Source: Vogesella indigofera
Lineage (GTDB): Bacteria; Pseudomonadota; Gammaproteobacteria; Burkholderiales; Chromobacteriaceae
Assembly: GCF_003633895.1 (NCBI RefSeq)
Contig: NZ_RBID01000013.1
Span: 186,001 to 250,000, forward strand
Length of the DNA: 64,000 nt
Direction: 5' to 3'
Shown here piece after piece: positions 1-10,352 of the stretch. The notes under the pieces are model-generated. The model did not search any database. It was not told the DNA's origin and saw only the letters and a list, made by a program, of their open reading frames with translations. The position numbers were made by a program, and so were the translations under genes. Within the stretch, counting starts at the first letter, position 1; each line of letters starts with the position of its first letter.

Positions 1-547
1 ACACCTCCATCGACACCATGTGCGCGCCTTGGCGGCGGTATTCCGCCAGCTTCTGCTGCACGGTGATCGGGTCAGGAGTGGTGTGGGTGGTTTCGGTCAG
101 CGCGCCGTAAAAGCCGTTGCCGACGGTGCCGATCAGCGCCGCCTTCTCGCCCAGCAGCGCGTAGGCCTGCGCCAGCCAGTGCGAGATCGAGGTCTTGCCG
201 TTGGTGCCGGTAATGCCGATCACCGCCATGTCGCGGCTGGGGTAGCCGTAGACGTGGGCGGCGACGATGCCGGCGCGCTCGCGCAGCTGCGGTACCGCCA
301 GATTGGGTACCTGCCATGCCGGGTTCCAGACAAAGCCGTCGGCGTCATCCCACAGCACCGCGGCGGCGCCCTTTTCCAGCGCGGCGGCGATGAAGTCGCG
401 GCCGTCGCTGTACTCGCCACGGCAGGCGAGGAACACGTCACCGGGGAACACGCGGCGGCTGTCCGCCTCGACGCGGGAAATGGCGACGCCCAAACCCTGC
501 AACACGGCAGGGTCCCAGTCAGGCAAGTCGATCAAGCTTGTTTTCAT
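1..547 (-). CDS. murE: UDP-N-acetylmuramoyl-tripeptide synthetase MurE (N-terminal part)
   Basis: Cytoplasmic Mur ligase that adds the third peptide residue (normally meso-diaminopimelate in Gram-negatives) to UDP-MurNAc-L-Ala-D-Glu. About 182 residues are present and the gene runs off the left edge, so the central and C-terminal ligase domains cannot be inspected. Residues 1-105 match the Mur ligase N-terminal domain, including [10 protein letters not shown] near 30-39, and the ATP-binding loop TGTNGKTS lies at 113-120. The start is an ATG at 547-545 that overlaps the ftsI stop as ATGA, which implies translational coupling. It is the last visible gene of the mraZ-rsmH-ftsL-ftsI-murE run. Identity is secure; amino-acid specificity cannot be judged from the fragment. 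Confidence 0.93.
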   Translation of the reverse strand, partial: MKTSLIDLPDWDPAVLQGLGVAISRVEADSRRVFPGDVFLACRGEYSDGRDFIAAALEKGAAAVLWDDADGFVWNPAWQVPNLAVPQLRERAGIVAAHVYGYPSRDMAVIGITGTNGKTSISHWLAQAYALLGEKAALIGTVGNGFYGALTETTHTTPDPITVQQKLAEYRRQGAHMVSMEV

Positions 548-2298
548 GTTTCTTCCCGCACTTCCGAAATCTGGTGTTCCGGAATCAATGTATTGTTGGA
601 GGGAGCATCCGGCTCGACCCCCAGAATTCGCAAACTGCCGGCCATGATGTTGGAAAACGCCGGCCCGGCCACCGCACCACCGTAGTAGGCACCGGCACCC
701 GGTTCATCAATCATCATCGCCACGATCAGCCGTGGCGTGGTCGCCGGCGCAAAGCCGACAAACAGGCCGATGTGCTTGTTGGCCGCATAGGCGCCACCGA
801 CCAGCTTGCGCGCGGTACCGGACTTGCCGCCAACGTGGTAGCCCAGCACCTGGGCGCGCACCGCGGTACCGCCTTCTTCCGTCACCGTCACCATCATGTC
901 GCGCATCTTTTTCGCGGTGTCCGGCTTGATCAGGCTCTTGCCCGGCAACGGTGCGCCGAGACGGGTAAACGACACCGGCAGCAGCGCACCGCGGTTGGTA
1001 AACACCGTGTACGAACGCGCCAGCTGCAACAGGCTGACCGAGACGCCATAACCGAATGACATAGTGGCCTGCTCGATCGGGCGCCAGTTCTGCCAGTCGC
1101 GCAGGCGGCCGGCACTTTCACCCGGAAAACCGGTTTGCGGGCTTTGCCCGAAGCCGGCCTGCCGGTAAAACGTCCACATATCCTCCGGCGAGAACATCGC
1201 CGCCATCTTCGACGAACCGACGTTCGACGACTTCTGGATGATCTGCGTCACCGTCATCGCCGGCTTCGGATGCGTATCGCGCACCGTGGCCGGACCGATG
1301 CGGTAGGTCTGGGTGTCGAACACCGTGTCCGGCGTCACCTTGCCGGCATCCAGCGCCATCGCGATCGGGAACGGCTTCATGGTCGAGCCGGGCTCGAACA
1401 TGTCCACCACCGCGCGGTTGCGCCGCATTTCCGGCTCCAGCACCGCACGGTTGTTCGGGTTGTACGACGGGGTGTTGGCCAGCGCCAGCACCTCGCCGGT
1501 GCGGGCATCCAGTACCACCACCCCGCCGGCTTTCGCCTTGTTCACTTCCATCGCCGCCTTCAGCTCACGGTAGGCGAGGTACTGAATGCGCTTGTCGATC
1601 GACAGCTGCAGCGTCTGGCCGTCACGCGGCGGCTCGATCACCGCCAGGTCTTCCACGATGTGGCCGCGACGGTCCTTCAGCACCGTGCGGCTGCCGTGCT
1701 TGCCGGCGAGCATTTTTTCGCGCGTCAGCTCGAAACCTTCCTGCCCCTTGCCGTCCACGCCGGTAAAGCCGACCACGTGGGCCAGCATCTCGCCGGCCGG
1801 ATAGTAGCGGCGGAACTCCTGCTGCTTCGCCACCCCCGGAATCTCCAGCGCCATCACCTGCTGCGCCAGCGCCGGACTGATCTGGCGCTTGAGGTAGACG
1901 AACTCGCGCTTGTTGTCCGACAGCTTGCGCTTCACTTCGTCCAGCGGCATTTCCAGCAGCCGCGCCAGCTGCTGCAGCTTGGCGGCCGGCACCGTGCCCA
2001 GCTCCATGTCGACCGGGCTGGCCCAGATCGACTGCACCGGGGTGCTGATCGCCAGCGGCTCGCCGTTGCGGTCGGTAATCTCGCCGCGGTTGGCCTCCAG
2101 CAGCAGCGTGCGGCGGAAGCGCGCATCGCCCTGGTTCTGCAGGAAGTCCTGCTGCACCACCTGCAGGTAGATCGCCCGTGCCAGCAAGGCCAGCAGCAGC
2201 GCACCCAGCAGCAGCAGCACCACGGTGACCCGTCCCGGCGCCAGCCGCATCGCCGGCTTCAGGTTCTGCTGGTAGCGTGGCGTGTACACCCGGCTCAT
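544..2298 (-). CDS. ftsI: Peptidoglycan D,D-transpeptidase FtsI (PBP3)
   Basis: Septum-specific class B penicillin-binding protein that cross-links peptidoglycan during division. The 584 residues have a short cytoplasmic tail, one membrane anchor at about 22-45, a PBP dimerisation domain and a C-terminal transpeptidase domain. The three active-site motifs are intact: S305-T-M-K308 with the nucleophile, S357-S-N359, and K492-S-G494. Length is normal for the family (E. coli about 588). The ATG at 2298 lies four bases inside the ftsL stop and its own TGA overlaps murE, so it is coupled on both sides. It needs FtsL and FtsW for septal function; FtsW would be expected beyond the left edge. Confidence 0.97.
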   Translation of the reverse strand: MSRVYTPRYQQNLKPAMRLAPGRVTVVLLLLGALLLALLARAIYLQVVQQDFLQNQGDARFRRTLLLEANRGEITDRNGEPLAISTPVQSIWASPVDMELGTVPAAKLQQLARLLEMPLDEVKRKLSDNKREFVYLKRQISPALAQQVMALEIPGVAKQQEFRRYYPAGEMLAHVVGFTGVDGKGQEGFELTREKMLAGKHGSRTVLKDRRGHIVEDLAVIEPPRDGQTLQLSIDKRIQYLAYRELKAAMEVNKAKAGGVVVLDARTGEVLALANTPSYNPNNRAVLEPEMRRNRAVVDMFEPGSTMKPFPIAMALDAGKVTPDTVFDTQTYRIGPATVRDTHPKPAMTVTQIIQKSSNVGSSKMAAMFSPEDMWTFYRQAGFGQSPQTGFPGESAGRLRDWQNWRPIEQATMSFGYGVSVSLLQLARSYTVFTNRGALLPVSFTRLGAPLPGKSLIKPDTAKKMRDMMVTVTEEGGTAVRAQVLGYHVGGKSGTARKLVGGAYAANKHIGLFVGFAPATTPRLIVAMMIDEPGAGAYYGGAVAGPAFSNIMAGSLRILGVEPDAPSNNTLIPEHQISEVREET

Positions 2299-2573
2299 CG
2301 CACGCCCTCAGGCGTGATCACGTGCACCTGGCGCTGGCTCGGCGTCAGCATTTGCAGGCGCGCGGCGGCGGTCTTCTCGATTAGCGCATGGGCGCCCCAG
2401 GTGCTCTGTTCCAGCGTCAACTGCCCGTACTCCACATCCAGCTGGCGTGCCAGCTTTTGTTCTTTTTCCAGCTCGTAGTACAGCTTGCGTGCCACGTGGG
2501 TGGAACTCACTACCGACATCGCACACAGGATCAACAGCAGCAGCAGTACCGCATTCAGCTTGTTAAGGCTCAC
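2295..2573 (-). CDS. ftsL: Cell division protein FtsL
   Basis: Small bitopic divisome protein that links FtsB/FtsQ to FtsI/FtsW. A single hydrophobic segment near the N-terminus ([15 protein letters not shown]) is followed by a leucine-rich periplasmic coiled coil. I place the start at the GTG 2573-2571, because it forms a GTGA overlap with the rsmH stop, the same pattern seen at the other junctions of this operon; that gives 92 residues. An in-frame GTG at 2588 would add five residues. Sequence conservation in FtsL is low, so the call rests on size, topology and the position between rsmH and ftsI. Confidence 0.88.
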   Translation of the reverse strand: MSLNKLNAVLLLLLILCAMSVVSSTHVARKLYYELEKEQKLARQLDVEYGQLTLEQSTWGAHALIEKTAAARLQMLTPSQRQVHVITPEGVR

Positions 2574-3529
2574 TCTGTGCCCTGCCACTGCCCGCCGATA
2601 CGTTGCGCCACGCGCATGATCGCGCTACGCGAACGCGGGTTGGCGGCCACTTCCGCCTCGCTGCAGCGGATCGCCTTGCCCACCGGCTTGATCGCCGCCT
2701 CGGGAATGTCGCAGGCACGCACCGGCACCCACGACGGCAGCTTGTCGGTGGTGCTGGCATCGCGAATGAAGTTCTTCACGATGCGGTCTTCCAGCGAGTG
2801 AAAGCTGATCACCGCCAGGCGACCGCCTGCGGCCAACCTTGCCACCGTTTGCGGCAGGATTTCCTTCAGCTCGTCCAGCTCGCGGTTGATGTAGATCCGG
2901 ATCGCCTGGAAGGTTCGCGTCGCGGGGTCCTGACCTTGTTCGCGAGTACGGACGTTTTTCCCAACGAGCACAGCGAGCTCACGCGTCGTTTCGAGGGGAC
3001 GTTCAGCCCTGTGCGCAACAATGGCTGCTGCGATCTTGCGAGCAAACCGCTCTTCACCATAAGTCTTGATAACCTCTGCAATATCCGCCTCGTCAGCCGT
3101 GGCCAGCCACTGCGCGGCCGTCTGGCCGCGGGTGGTGTCCATGCGCATGTCCAGCGGCGCGTCAAAACGGAAGCTGAAACCGCGGCGTCCGTCGTCAATT
3201 TGCGGGGACGAAATCCCCAGATCCATCAGCACGCCGTCGACCTGGGCCACGCCCAGCGCGTCCAGCTCGGCGGCAAAGGCGGCAAAGCCGTTGTGCACGA
3301 TGGTAAAGCGGGCATCGCTGGCCGCCAGTGCGGTGGCGACCGCAATCGCCTCCGGGTCCTTGTCGAAGGCGATCAGCCGGCCCGTCGGGCCCAGCTGCGA
3401 CAAAATCAAGCGACTGTGGCCGCCGCGCCCGAAGGTGCAATCAACGTAAACGCCATCCTTGCGGATGGCGAGCGCCTCTACGGCTTCGTCGAGCAGCACC
3501 GTGCGGTGAACAAAAACTGCGTCGGTCAA
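2570..3529 (-). CDS. rsmH: 16S rRNA (cytosine(1402)-N4)-methyltransferase RsmH
   Basis: SAM-dependent enzyme that N4-methylates C1402 of 16S rRNA near the ribosomal P site (formerly MraW). The GRGGHS SAM-binding motif lies near residues 34-39, followed by [10 protein letters not shown] and the C-terminal ISFHSLEDR signature; 319 residues fits the family (E. coli 313). No ATG precedes the conserved [11 protein letters not shown] start. A TTG at 3529-3527 does, and it forms a TTGA overlap with the mraZ stop, so I chose it. The longer open frame upstream to 3619 is only readthrough over mraZ. The gene contains an exact copy of the 13-base repeat at 2828-2840, read as RLAA. Confidence 0.95.
   Translation of the reverse strand: MTDAVFVHRTVLLDEAVEALAIRKDGVYVDCTFGRGGHSRLILSQLGPTGRLIAFDKDPEAIAVATALAASDARFTIVHNGFAAFAAELDALGVAQVDGVLMDLGISSPQIDDGRRGFSFRFDAPLDMRMDTTRGQTAAQWLATADEADIAEVIKTYGEERFARKIAAAIVAHRAERPLETTRELAVLVGKNVRTREQGQDPATRTFQAIRIYINRELDELKEILPQTVARLAAGGRLAVISFHSLEDRIVKNFIRDASTTDKLPSWVPVRACDIPEAAIKPVGKAIRCSEAEVAANPRSRSAIMRVAQRIGGQWQGTE
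2828..2840 (-). repeat. 13-mer AAGGTTGGCCGCA, copy inside rsmH
   Basis: Exact copy on the coding strand of rsmH, encoding RLAA. One of five exact copies lying inside coding sequence. Confidence 0.85.
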
Positions 3530-3972
3530 AGTGTAAAATCTCCAAGGTGCTGCGCCAGGTCGGCCGGATCCAGCGCCAGGGCAGCATTGGTCTGCGCATC
3601 CCACTCGACGGCATCCCACAATTCAAATCGGTTACCCATGCCCACCAGCGCCACTTCCTTGTCCAGCTTGACCAGCTCACGCAGCCGCGCCGGCAGCAGG
3701 ATGCGGCCGGCGGCATCCATCTCCAGCAGGTCGGCGTGGCCGAGCATCAGACGCTGGTATCGCTTCAGGGCCGGGTTGGCGGCCGGCAGCTTCAGCAAGC
3801 GCTCTTCCACCGGTTTCCAGTTGGCTTCGGGGTACAACAGCAGGTGCTCGGACGATTCCAGCGTGATTACCAGGCGATGACCGAACGCGGACAACAGTGT
3901 CTCCCGGTGCTTGGCCGGAATGGCCAGACGCCCCTTGCTGTCGAGAGAGACAAGACTTACGCCGCCGATCAT
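3526..3972 (-). CDS. mraZ: Transcriptional regulator MraZ
   Basis: DNA-binding protein with two AbrB-like SpoVT folds that forms a ring and represses its own dcw promoter. The 148 residues show the two duplicated blocks: [16 protein letters not shown] near 10-25 and [16 protein letters not shown] in the second half. Each block carries the D-x-x-G-R-(I/L) loop of the family. It is the first gene of the dcw operon, and its predicted binding site is directly upstream at 4009-4043. Its TGA overlaps the rsmH start as TTGA. Confidence 0.97.
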   Translation of the reverse strand: MIGGVSLVSLDSKGRLAIPAKHRETLLSAFGHRLVITLESSEHLLLYPEANWKPVEERLLKLPAANPALKRYQRLMLGHADLLEMDAAGRILLPARLRELVKLDKEVALVGMGNRFELWDAVEWDAQTNAALALDPADLAQHLGDFTL

Positions 3973-4008
3973 TTTGTTGTCACATCACCTGAAATTAATG
4001 CGCTGACA

Positions 4009-4043
4009 CTCCACAATTACCCACATTGCCCCACTTTTCGCCA
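4009..4043 (-). promoter_or_regulatory. MraZ operator, four TGGNG-type repeats
   Basis: On the minus strand four pentamers recur at exact 10-base intervals: TGGCG, TGGGG, TGGGT and TGGAG (plus-strand starts 4039, 4029, 4019, 4009). This is the known MraZ box architecture of TGGGN repeats separated by five bases. The two central repeats match best and the outer two are degenerate. The box sits between the promoter and mraZ, and its upstream repeat touches the -10 element, so bound MraZ would block transcription. Confidence 0.85.
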
Positions 4044-4071
4044 CTATAGGGAAACGACATCAGCCGGTCAA
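4043..4071 (-). promoter_or_regulatory. Sigma-70 promoter of the dcw operon
   Basis: Reading the minus strand, TTGACC (4071-4066) and TATAGT (4048-4043) are separated by exactly 17 bases. This is close to consensus and lies about 70 bases ahead of mraZ. The downstream edge abuts the MraZ operator, which supports the assignment. Confidence 0.78.
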
Positions 4072-4214
4072 TATTGATTTGTGGCATTTCGCCTTTCGCG
4101 ACAAAGACTTAGGGCAGGTCAAAGCGGAGGGAAAACAAGAGAAATCAGCGGCTTACAGCATCCTCTGCAGGCAGAGTGTCAAGTCATGCCATTGACAAGC
4201 AGCACCACAAAACA

Positions 4215-4259
4215 AAAAACAGCGGCCGCCCTGCCAAATACAGGGCGGCCGCTGTTTTT
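4215..4259 (-). terminator. Terminator after gatB
   Basis: A perfect 19-base stem (4215-4233 with 4241-4259) closes a 7-base loop and carries an A/T run on both flanks. It starts seven bases past the gatB stop and could act in both directions. The gene beyond it, mraZ, starts at its own promoter. Confidence 0.92.
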
Positions 4260-4265
4260 GCAGGC

Positions 4266-5693
4266 TTACGCCAGCTTCTGCTTCAGGATTTCCTGCACCT
4301 GCGCCGGGTTGGCCTTGCCTTTGGACGCCTTCATCACCTGTCCGGCCAGCGCGTTGAGCGCCTTTTCCTTGCCAGCGCGGAATTCTTCCACCGCTTTCGG
4401 GTTGGCGGCCAGCACCTCTTCCACCATCTTCTCGATGGCGCCGACATCGGACACCTGCTTCAGGCCGTCGCGCTCGATGATGACATCGGCAGACAGCCCG
4501 CTGTCCCACATCGCATCAAACACCTGCTTGGCCAGCTTGTTGGACAAGGTACCGTCGGCAATGCGCACCAGCAGACCGGACAAGCGTTCGGCATCGATCG
4601 GCAGCTCGGCGATGTCCTTGCCTTCGCGGTTGAGGCGCGCGGCAACATCGCCACCCAGCCAGTTGGCGGCCAGCTTGCCCTGGCCGGAGGCCGTCGCCAC
4701 CGCCTCGAAATAAGTGGCCAGCGCGCGACTGCCGGTCAGTACCGCCGCGTCGTACGGGGTAACACCGAAGGCGTCGACAAAGCGCGCCTTCATCTGCGCC
4801 GGCAGTTCCGGCATCTCGCTGCGGACGCGCGCGATCTGCTCGTCGCTGATGCGCACCGGCAGCAGGTCCGGGTCCGGGAAGTAGCGGTAGTCGTGCGCGT
4901 CTTCCTTGCTGCGCATCATGCGCGTTTCGCCGGAATCCGGATCGAACAGCACCGTTGCCTGCTGTACCTTGCCGCCGTCCTCGATGGTTTCGATCTGCCA
5001 CTGCGTCTCGTACTTGATCGCCTGCTCTAGGAAACGGAACGAGTTCAGGTTCTTCACCTCGCGGCGGGTGCCGAATTCGGCCTGGCCGAACGGGCGCACC
5101 GACACGTTGGCGTCGACGCGGAAGCTGCCTTCCTGCATGTTGCCGTCGCAGATGCCCAGCCAGGTCACCAGCGTGTGCAGCGCCTTGGCGTAGGCGACCG
5201 CCTCTTCCGCCGAGCGCATGTCCGGCTCGGACACCACTTCCAGCAGCGGCGTGCCGGCGCGGTTGAGGTCGATACCGGTCATGCCGTGGAAGTCTTCATG
5301 CAGCGACTTGCCGGCATCTTCTTCCATGTGCGCGCGGGTGACGCGGATGGATTTCTCCTCGTCGCCGACCAGGATGTTCAGCTTGCCGTGTTCGACGATA
5401 GGCAGCTCCATCTGGCTGATCTGGTAGCCCTTGGGCAGGTCGGGGTAGAAGTAGTTTTTGCGGGCAAACACGTTCTTCTGGTTGATGGTGGCGTCCAGCG
5501 CCAGACCGAGGCGGATCGCCTTCTCCACCACCGCCTTGTTCAGCACCGGCAGCACGCCCGGCAGCGCCAGCTCCACCAGCGAGGCCTGGGTGTTCGGTTC
5601 GGCGCCGAAAGCGGTGCTGGCGCCGGAGAAAATCTTGGAAACGGTGTTGAGCTGCACGTGCACCTCAAGACCGATAACGACTTCCCATTTCAT
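4266..5693 (-). CDS. gatB: Asp-tRNA(Asn)/Glu-tRNA(Gln) amidotransferase subunit B
   Basis: Tailed catalytic subunit of the GatCAB amidotransferase. It phosphorylates mischarged Glu-tRNA(Gln) or Asp-tRNA(Asn) and transamidates it with ammonia delivered from GatA. The 475 residues begin with the conserved [13 protein letters not shown] and continue with the GatB core and the C-terminal tRNA-binding helical domain, which ends [10 protein letters not shown] strong AGGA ribosome site precedes the ATG at 5693. It follows gatA after a 67-base gap that holds a repeat hairpin, and a strong terminator follows it. Presence of gatCAB suggests indirect synthesis of Gln- and/or Asn-tRNA here. Confidence 0.97.
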   Translation of the reverse strand: MKWEVVIGLEVHVQLNTVSKIFSGASTAFGAEPNTQASLVELALPGVLPVLNKAVVEKAIRLGLALDATINQKNVFARKNYFYPDLPKGYQISQMELPIVEHGKLNILVGDEEKSIRVTRAHMEEDAGKSLHEDFHGMTGIDLNRAGTPLLEVVSEPDMRSAEEAVAYAKALHTLVTWLGICDGNMQEGSFRVDANVSVRPFGQAEFGTRREVKNLNSFRFLEQAIKYETQWQIETIEDGGKVQQATVLFDPDSGETRMMRSKEDAHDYRYFPDPDLLPVRISDEQIARVRSEMPELPAQMKARFVDAFGVTPYDAAVLTGSRALATYFEAVATASGQGKLAANWLGGDVAARLNREGKDIAELPIDAERLSGLLVRIADGTLSNKLAKQVFDAMWDSGLSADVIIERDGLKQVSDVGAIEKMVEEVLAANPKAVEEFRAGKEKALNALAGQVMKASKGKANPAQVQEILKQKLA

Positions 5694-5717
5694 GTTTGGA
5701 AAATCCTTCTTGTTTTA

Positions 5718-5748
5718 AAGGTTGGCCGCAGGCTGCGGCCAAGCTTTG
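5718..5748 (+). repeat. 13-mer repeat with partial inverted mate between gatA and gatB
   Basis: Exact AAGGTTGGCCGCA at 5718-5730 is followed by TGCGGCCAAG. The pair forms a hairpin with nine perfect base pairs and a GGC loop, bordered by AAAG and CTTT with one mismatch. It could be a weak terminator or RNA-stability element within the gat operon. Confidence 0.8.
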
Positions 5749-5760
5749 TTGATCGCGTAA

Positions 5761-7212
5761 TTACAGGGCCGGGGCCTTGCTGTGCCAGTCGGTGACCTGC
5801 TGGAACTGGTGCGCCACGTTCAGCATCTTCGCTTCGCTGAAGTAGTTGCCGATGATCTGCAGCCCGACCGGACGGCCGTTGTCGCTGAAGCCGGCCGGCA
5901 CGCTCATCGCCGGCAGGCCGGCGAGGTTGACCGACAGCGTGTAGATGTCGGACAGGTACATCTGCACCGGATCGCCGGACTTCTCACCCAGATTGAAGGC
6001 GGCGGTCGGCGCCACCGGGCCGAGGATCACGTCGCAGCCGGCAAAAGCGGCCTTGAAATCGTCGGCGATCAGGCGGCGGATCTTCTGTGCCTTGATGTAG
6101 TAGGCATCGTAGTAGCCGTGGGAGAGCACATAGGTGCCGACCATGATGCGGCGCTTCACCTCGCTGCCGAAGCCTTCGGCGCGCGACTTCTCGTACATGT
6201 CGACCAGGTCCTTGTACTCGCTGGCGCGGTGACCGTAGCGCACACCGTCGAAGCGCGACAGGTTGGCGGAGGCTTCCGCCGGCGCGATCACGTAGTAGGC
6301 CGGGATCGACAGCTGGGTGTTGGGCAGGCTGATGTCCACCACCTCGGCGCCCAGCTTTTTCAGTTCGCTCACCGCGTTGTCGATGATGCGGCCAACGTCG
6401 GCGGCGAGGCCATCGGCGAAGTACTCGCGCGGCAGGCCGACGCGCAGGCCGGCCAGCGGCTGGCTCAGCTCACGGCTGTAGTCTTCCTTGGCACGCTCCA
6501 GGCTGGTGGAATCGCGCTCGTCGAAGCCGGCGATCACGTTGAGCATCAGCGCGCAGTCTTCCGCGGTCTGTGCCATCACCCCGCCCTGATCCAGCGAACT
6601 GGCGTAGGCGACCATGCCGAAACGCGATACCACGCCGTAGGTCGGCTTGATGCCGGTCACGCCGCAGTGGCTGGCCGGCTGGCGGATGGAGCCGCCGGTA
6701 TCGGTGGCGGTGGCCACCGGCGCCAGGCGCGCGGCGACCGCGGCGGCGGAACCACCGGAGGAGCCGCCGGGAATGGCCGCCAGATCCCACGGGTTCTTCA
6801 CCGCGCCGTAGTAGCTGTTCTCGTTGGACGAGCCCATCGCGAATTCGTCCATATTGGCGCGGCCCAGCGTCACCAGACCGGCGGCCTGGCACTGCTCGAT
6901 TACATGCGCGTCGTAGGGCGAGATGAAGTTGTCCAGCATCTTCGAGCCGCAGCTGGTCTTCCAGCCCTGCTGGCAGAAGATGTCCTTGTGCGCGATCGGT
7001 GCCCCGGTCAAGAGCCCGGCGCTGCCCGCGGCGCGGCGCGCATCGGCGGCGGCGGCCTCGAGCAGGGTCTTGTCGCGGTCAACGGTGATGAAGGCATTGA
7101 GCTGCGGGTTGAGCGCGTCGATGCGCTGCAGGTATTCGGTGGCCAGCTCGACGGCAGAAACCTGCTTGTCGGCCAGCTGTTGCGACAATTGTTTTAGCGT
7201 AGCGTGAATCAT
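5761..7212 (-). CDS. gatA: Asp-tRNA(Asn)/Glu-tRNA(Gln) amidotransferase subunit A
   Basis: Glutaminase subunit of GatCAB, an amidase-signature enzyme that releases ammonia for GatB. The catalytic triad is visible: K76 in APIAHKD, cis-Ser S151 in GGSSGGS (149-155), and nucleophile S175 in [10 protein letters not shown]. Length is 483 residues, as expected. I chose the ATG at 7212 ([10 protein letters not shown]); the open frame continues upstream only across gatC in another frame. It lies 73 bases after gatC, with a copy of the 13-base repeat in the gap. Confidence 0.97.
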   Translation of the reverse strand: MIHATLKQLSQQLADKQVSAVELATEYLQRIDALNPQLNAFITVDRDKTLLEAAAADARRAAGSAGLLTGAPIAHKDIFCQQGWKTSCGSKMLDNFISPYDAHVIEQCQAAGLVTLGRANMDEFAMGSSNENSYYGAVKNPWDLAAIPGGSSGGSAAAVAARLAPVATATDTGGSIRQPASHCGVTGIKPTYGVVSRFGMVAYASSLDQGGVMAQTAEDCALMLNVIAGFDERDSTSLERAKEDYSRELSQPLAGLRVGLPREYFADGLAADVGRIIDNAVSELKKLGAEVVDISLPNTQLSIPAYYVIAPAEASANLSRFDGVRYGHRASEYKDLVDMYEKSRAEGFGSEVKRRIMVGTYVLSHGYYDAYYIKAQKIRRLIADDFKAAFAGCDVILGPVAPTAAFNLGEKSGDPVQMYLSDIYTLSVNLAGLPAMSVPAGFSDNGRPVGLQIIGNYFSEAKMLNVAHQFQQVTDWHSKAPAL

Positions 7213-7267
7213 CGTGTAGAGAGCTTCCGTAGAGAAGGCCCGCCTCGGCGGCAGGGCAGATACGGCA

Positions 7268-7280
7268 AAGGTTGGCCGCA
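7268..7280 (+). repeat. 13-mer AAGGTTGGCCGCA between gatC and gatA
   Basis: Exact single copy in the 73-base gatC-gatA gap, starting a few bases past the gatC stop. No inverted mate is adjacent. Confidence 0.85.
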
Positions 7281-7285
7281 GCGGC

Positions 7286-7573
7286 TTATTCGATGACTTT
7301 CGGCACCAGGAACAGGCCTTTTTCCACCTGTGGCGCCACCGCCTGGCAGGCCTCGCGCCGGTTCGGCTCGGTGACAACGTCTTCGCGCAGGCGCAGCGAT
7401 ACATCCTGCGGGTGCGCCATCGGCTCGATACCGTCGGTATTGACCGCCTGCATCTGCTCGATCAGGCCGAGAATACTGTTCAACTGGCGGTTTACCGCGT
7501 CGATTTCGGCGTCTGTTACCGCGATGCGGGACAGGCGCGCAATACGTGCAACATCCTGATGGCTCAACGACAT
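7286..7573 (-). CDS. gatC: Asp-tRNA(Asn)/Glu-tRNA(Gln) amidotransferase subunit C
   Basis: Small belt-like subunit that stabilises GatA in the GatCAB complex. The 95 residues contain the family pattern: an N-terminal helix ending in IARLSRIAV, the segment [25 protein letters not shown], and a C-terminal LREDVV followed by [13 protein letters not shown]. It is first of three genes transcribed gatC-gatA-gatB and is divergent from mreB. Confidence 0.96.
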   Translation of the reverse strand: MSLSHQDVARIARLSRIAVTDAEIDAVNRQLNSILGLIEQMQAVNTDGIEPMAHPQDVSLRLREDVVTEPNRREACQAVAPQVEKGLFLVPKVIE

Positions 7574-7728
7574 GGCGTCCTCGTCAAAATCTTTAATATT
7601 TCAAGCGTTGTAGGGTATCATAATTGGTTACATTAGCCCAAGAACCAAGGGGCCAGACCTGCTTGGCAAACGGGACCGCTGCGGACAGTGAATCTTTACC
7701 TGTCCGCCCTGTCCCAAACACGATTTAA

Positions 7729-8832
<1,104 letters not shown>

Positions 8833-8844
8833 TTTCCTGACCAG

Positions 8845-8868
8845 ACGTCACCTCGCAAGAGGTGACGT
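8845..8868 (+). promoter_or_regulatory. Hairpin between mreB and mreC covering the likely ribosome site
   Basis: ACGTCACCTC (8845-8854), loop GCAA, and GAGGTGACGT (8859-8868) form a perfect 10-base stem with a GNRA-type tetraloop. No T-run follows, so it is unlikely to be a simple terminator. The 3' arm holds GAGGTGA, the best ribosome-binding sequence before the mreC ATG at 8877, so the hairpin could limit MreC translation or set mRNA processing between mreB and mreC. Confidence 0.6.
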
Positions 8869-8876
8869 TGTGCTGC

Positions 8877-9776
8877 ATGAACTTTGCCAACACTCCCAGC
8901 TTTGCCAATCAGGGCCTGCAGCCCGGCGGCCGCCTGTTCCTGTGCGTGCTCACCTCGCTGGCGCTGCTGATCGGCGACAGCCAGTACGGCCTGATGGAAA
9001 AGGCGCGCGACGCCATTTCCGTAGTGCTGTACCCGTTGCAGCGTGCGGCCAACGTGCCGCTCAACCTCACCATGCAGGTCGGCGACTTCTTTACTGCGCA
9101 GGCGGCACTGAAGCGCGAGAACGACGCGCTGCGCGAACGCGACCTGATCCAGTCCTCGCACCTGATGCGCATGTCGTCGCTGGAGAAGGAGCTGCAACAG
9201 CTGCGCCAGCTCAATGCGCTGGCGGCGCAGCCGTCGCATGCCGGCGTGGTAGCCGAGGTGCTGTACACCGGGCGCGATCCGTTTTCCTATCGCCTGATCA
9301 TCGACAAGGGCAGCAGCAGCGGCATCGCCAGCGGCCAGGCGGTGATCGACGAGAACGGCCTCATCGGCCAGGTGACCCGCGTGCAGCCGCTGAGCGCCGA
9401 GGTCACCCAGGTGATCAACCGCCACTACATCGTGCCGGTGATGATCGAGCGTACCGGCCATCGCGCGCTGCTGTACGGCTTTGGCGGCGGCGTGGAAGTG
9501 CGCTACCTGCCGATCAGCACCGACATCCGCGACAATGACCTGCTGGTCACCTCTGGCGTCGACGGCGTCTACCTGCAGGGCATTCCGGTGGCGCGGGTGA
9601 AACAGATCGACCGCCTTGGCGGCGCCGCCTTTGCCCGCGTGCGCAGCGAGGTGATCGCCGGCGTGCAGTCCAGCCGCTTCGTGGTGATCATGCCCAACCG
9701 CCGCCTGCCGGCCGCGCCGCCGGTGCCGGTATCGCCGCCCGCCGACGCGGCCAACACCGACAAGAAATCGCCATGA
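8877..9776 (+). CDS. mreC: Rod-shape determining protein MreC
   Basis: Periplasmic scaffold of the elongasome, anchored by one N-terminal transmembrane segment (about 20-38, LFLCVLTSLALLIGDS). A coiled coil at about 65-110 and two beta-barrel domains follow (for example VLYTGRDPFSYRLIIDKGSSSGI). The 299-residue length is typical, and the Pro-rich tail ending NTDKKSP is common. I use the ATG at 8877; an in-frame GTG at 8862 sits inside the upstream hairpin. Confidence 0.95.
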   Translation: MNFANTPSFANQGLQPGGRLFLCVLTSLALLIGDSQYGLMEKARDAISVVLYPLQRAANVPLNLTMQVGDFFTAQAALKRENDALRERDLIQSSHLMRMSSLEKELQQLRQLNALAAQPSHAGVVAEVLYTGRDPFSYRLIIDKGSSSGIASGQAVIDENGLIGQVTRVQPLSAEVTQVINRHYIVPVMIERTGHRALLYGFGGGVEVRYLPISTDIRDNDLLVTSGVDGVYLQGIPVARVKQIDRLGGAAFARVRSEVIAGVQSSRFVVIMPNRRLPAAPPVPVSPPADAANTDKKSP

Positions 9777-9843
9777 TGCGTGATGCCCTCCACCCCGGCA
9801 GCGGCCGTGCCCAGCTGCGCCATTGCCGTCAGTCCCGACCGTC

Positions 9844-10347
9844 ATGAACTACGATCGCCCGCAAGAACTGCTCAAGCCGGTCAAGCGCCGCTTCATCACG
9901 CTGACCTTTGTCGTCGCGCTGGCGCTGGAGCTGCTGCCCTTGCCGCAAGGCTCCAACCGCTGGCTGCCCGACTTCGTCGCGCTGCTGATCCTGTACTGGA
10001 GCGTGAACCAGCCGCGGCGCATCGGCATCGGCATGGCCTTCGGCATCGGCCTCTTGGCCGACGTGGTGTCGACCAGCATGTTCGGCCAGCATGCGCTGGC
10101 CTACTCCGTCGGCGCCTACCTGATCCTGCTGCGCCAGCAGCAGCTGGTGATGTTCAACCTCGGCCAGCAGACGCTGGTGATCCTGGTGCTGATGATGCTG
10201 ATCCAGCTGCTGATGGCGGTCGCGCGCTGGAGCGTCGGCGCCTCGCTGCCCGGCCTCGGCTACTTCCTGCCGGCCCTGATCGGTGCGCTGCTGTGGCCGC
10301 TGCTGACCAAGCTGATGCTGCTGCCCTACCGTAGCGAACGGCACTAA
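9844..10347 (+). CDS. mreD: Rod-shape determining protein MreD
   Basis: Polytopic inner-membrane protein of the elongasome (167 residues, about five or six transmembrane segments). Typical features are the early LLPLPQGSNRWLPDF and the GLLADVVSTSMFGQHALAY loop. The ATG at 9844 is 67 bases past mreC. Five bases separate it from mrdA, consistent with one operon. Confidence 0.93.
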   Translation: MNYDRPQELLKPVKRRFITLTFVVALALELLPLPQGSNRWLPDFVALLILYWSVNQPRRIGIGMAFGIGLLADVVSTSMFGQHALAYSVGAYLILLRQQQLVMFNLGQQTLVILVLMMLIQLLMAVARWSVGASLPGLGYFLPALIGALLWPLLTKLMLLPYRSERH

Positions 10348-10352
10348 GCGCC

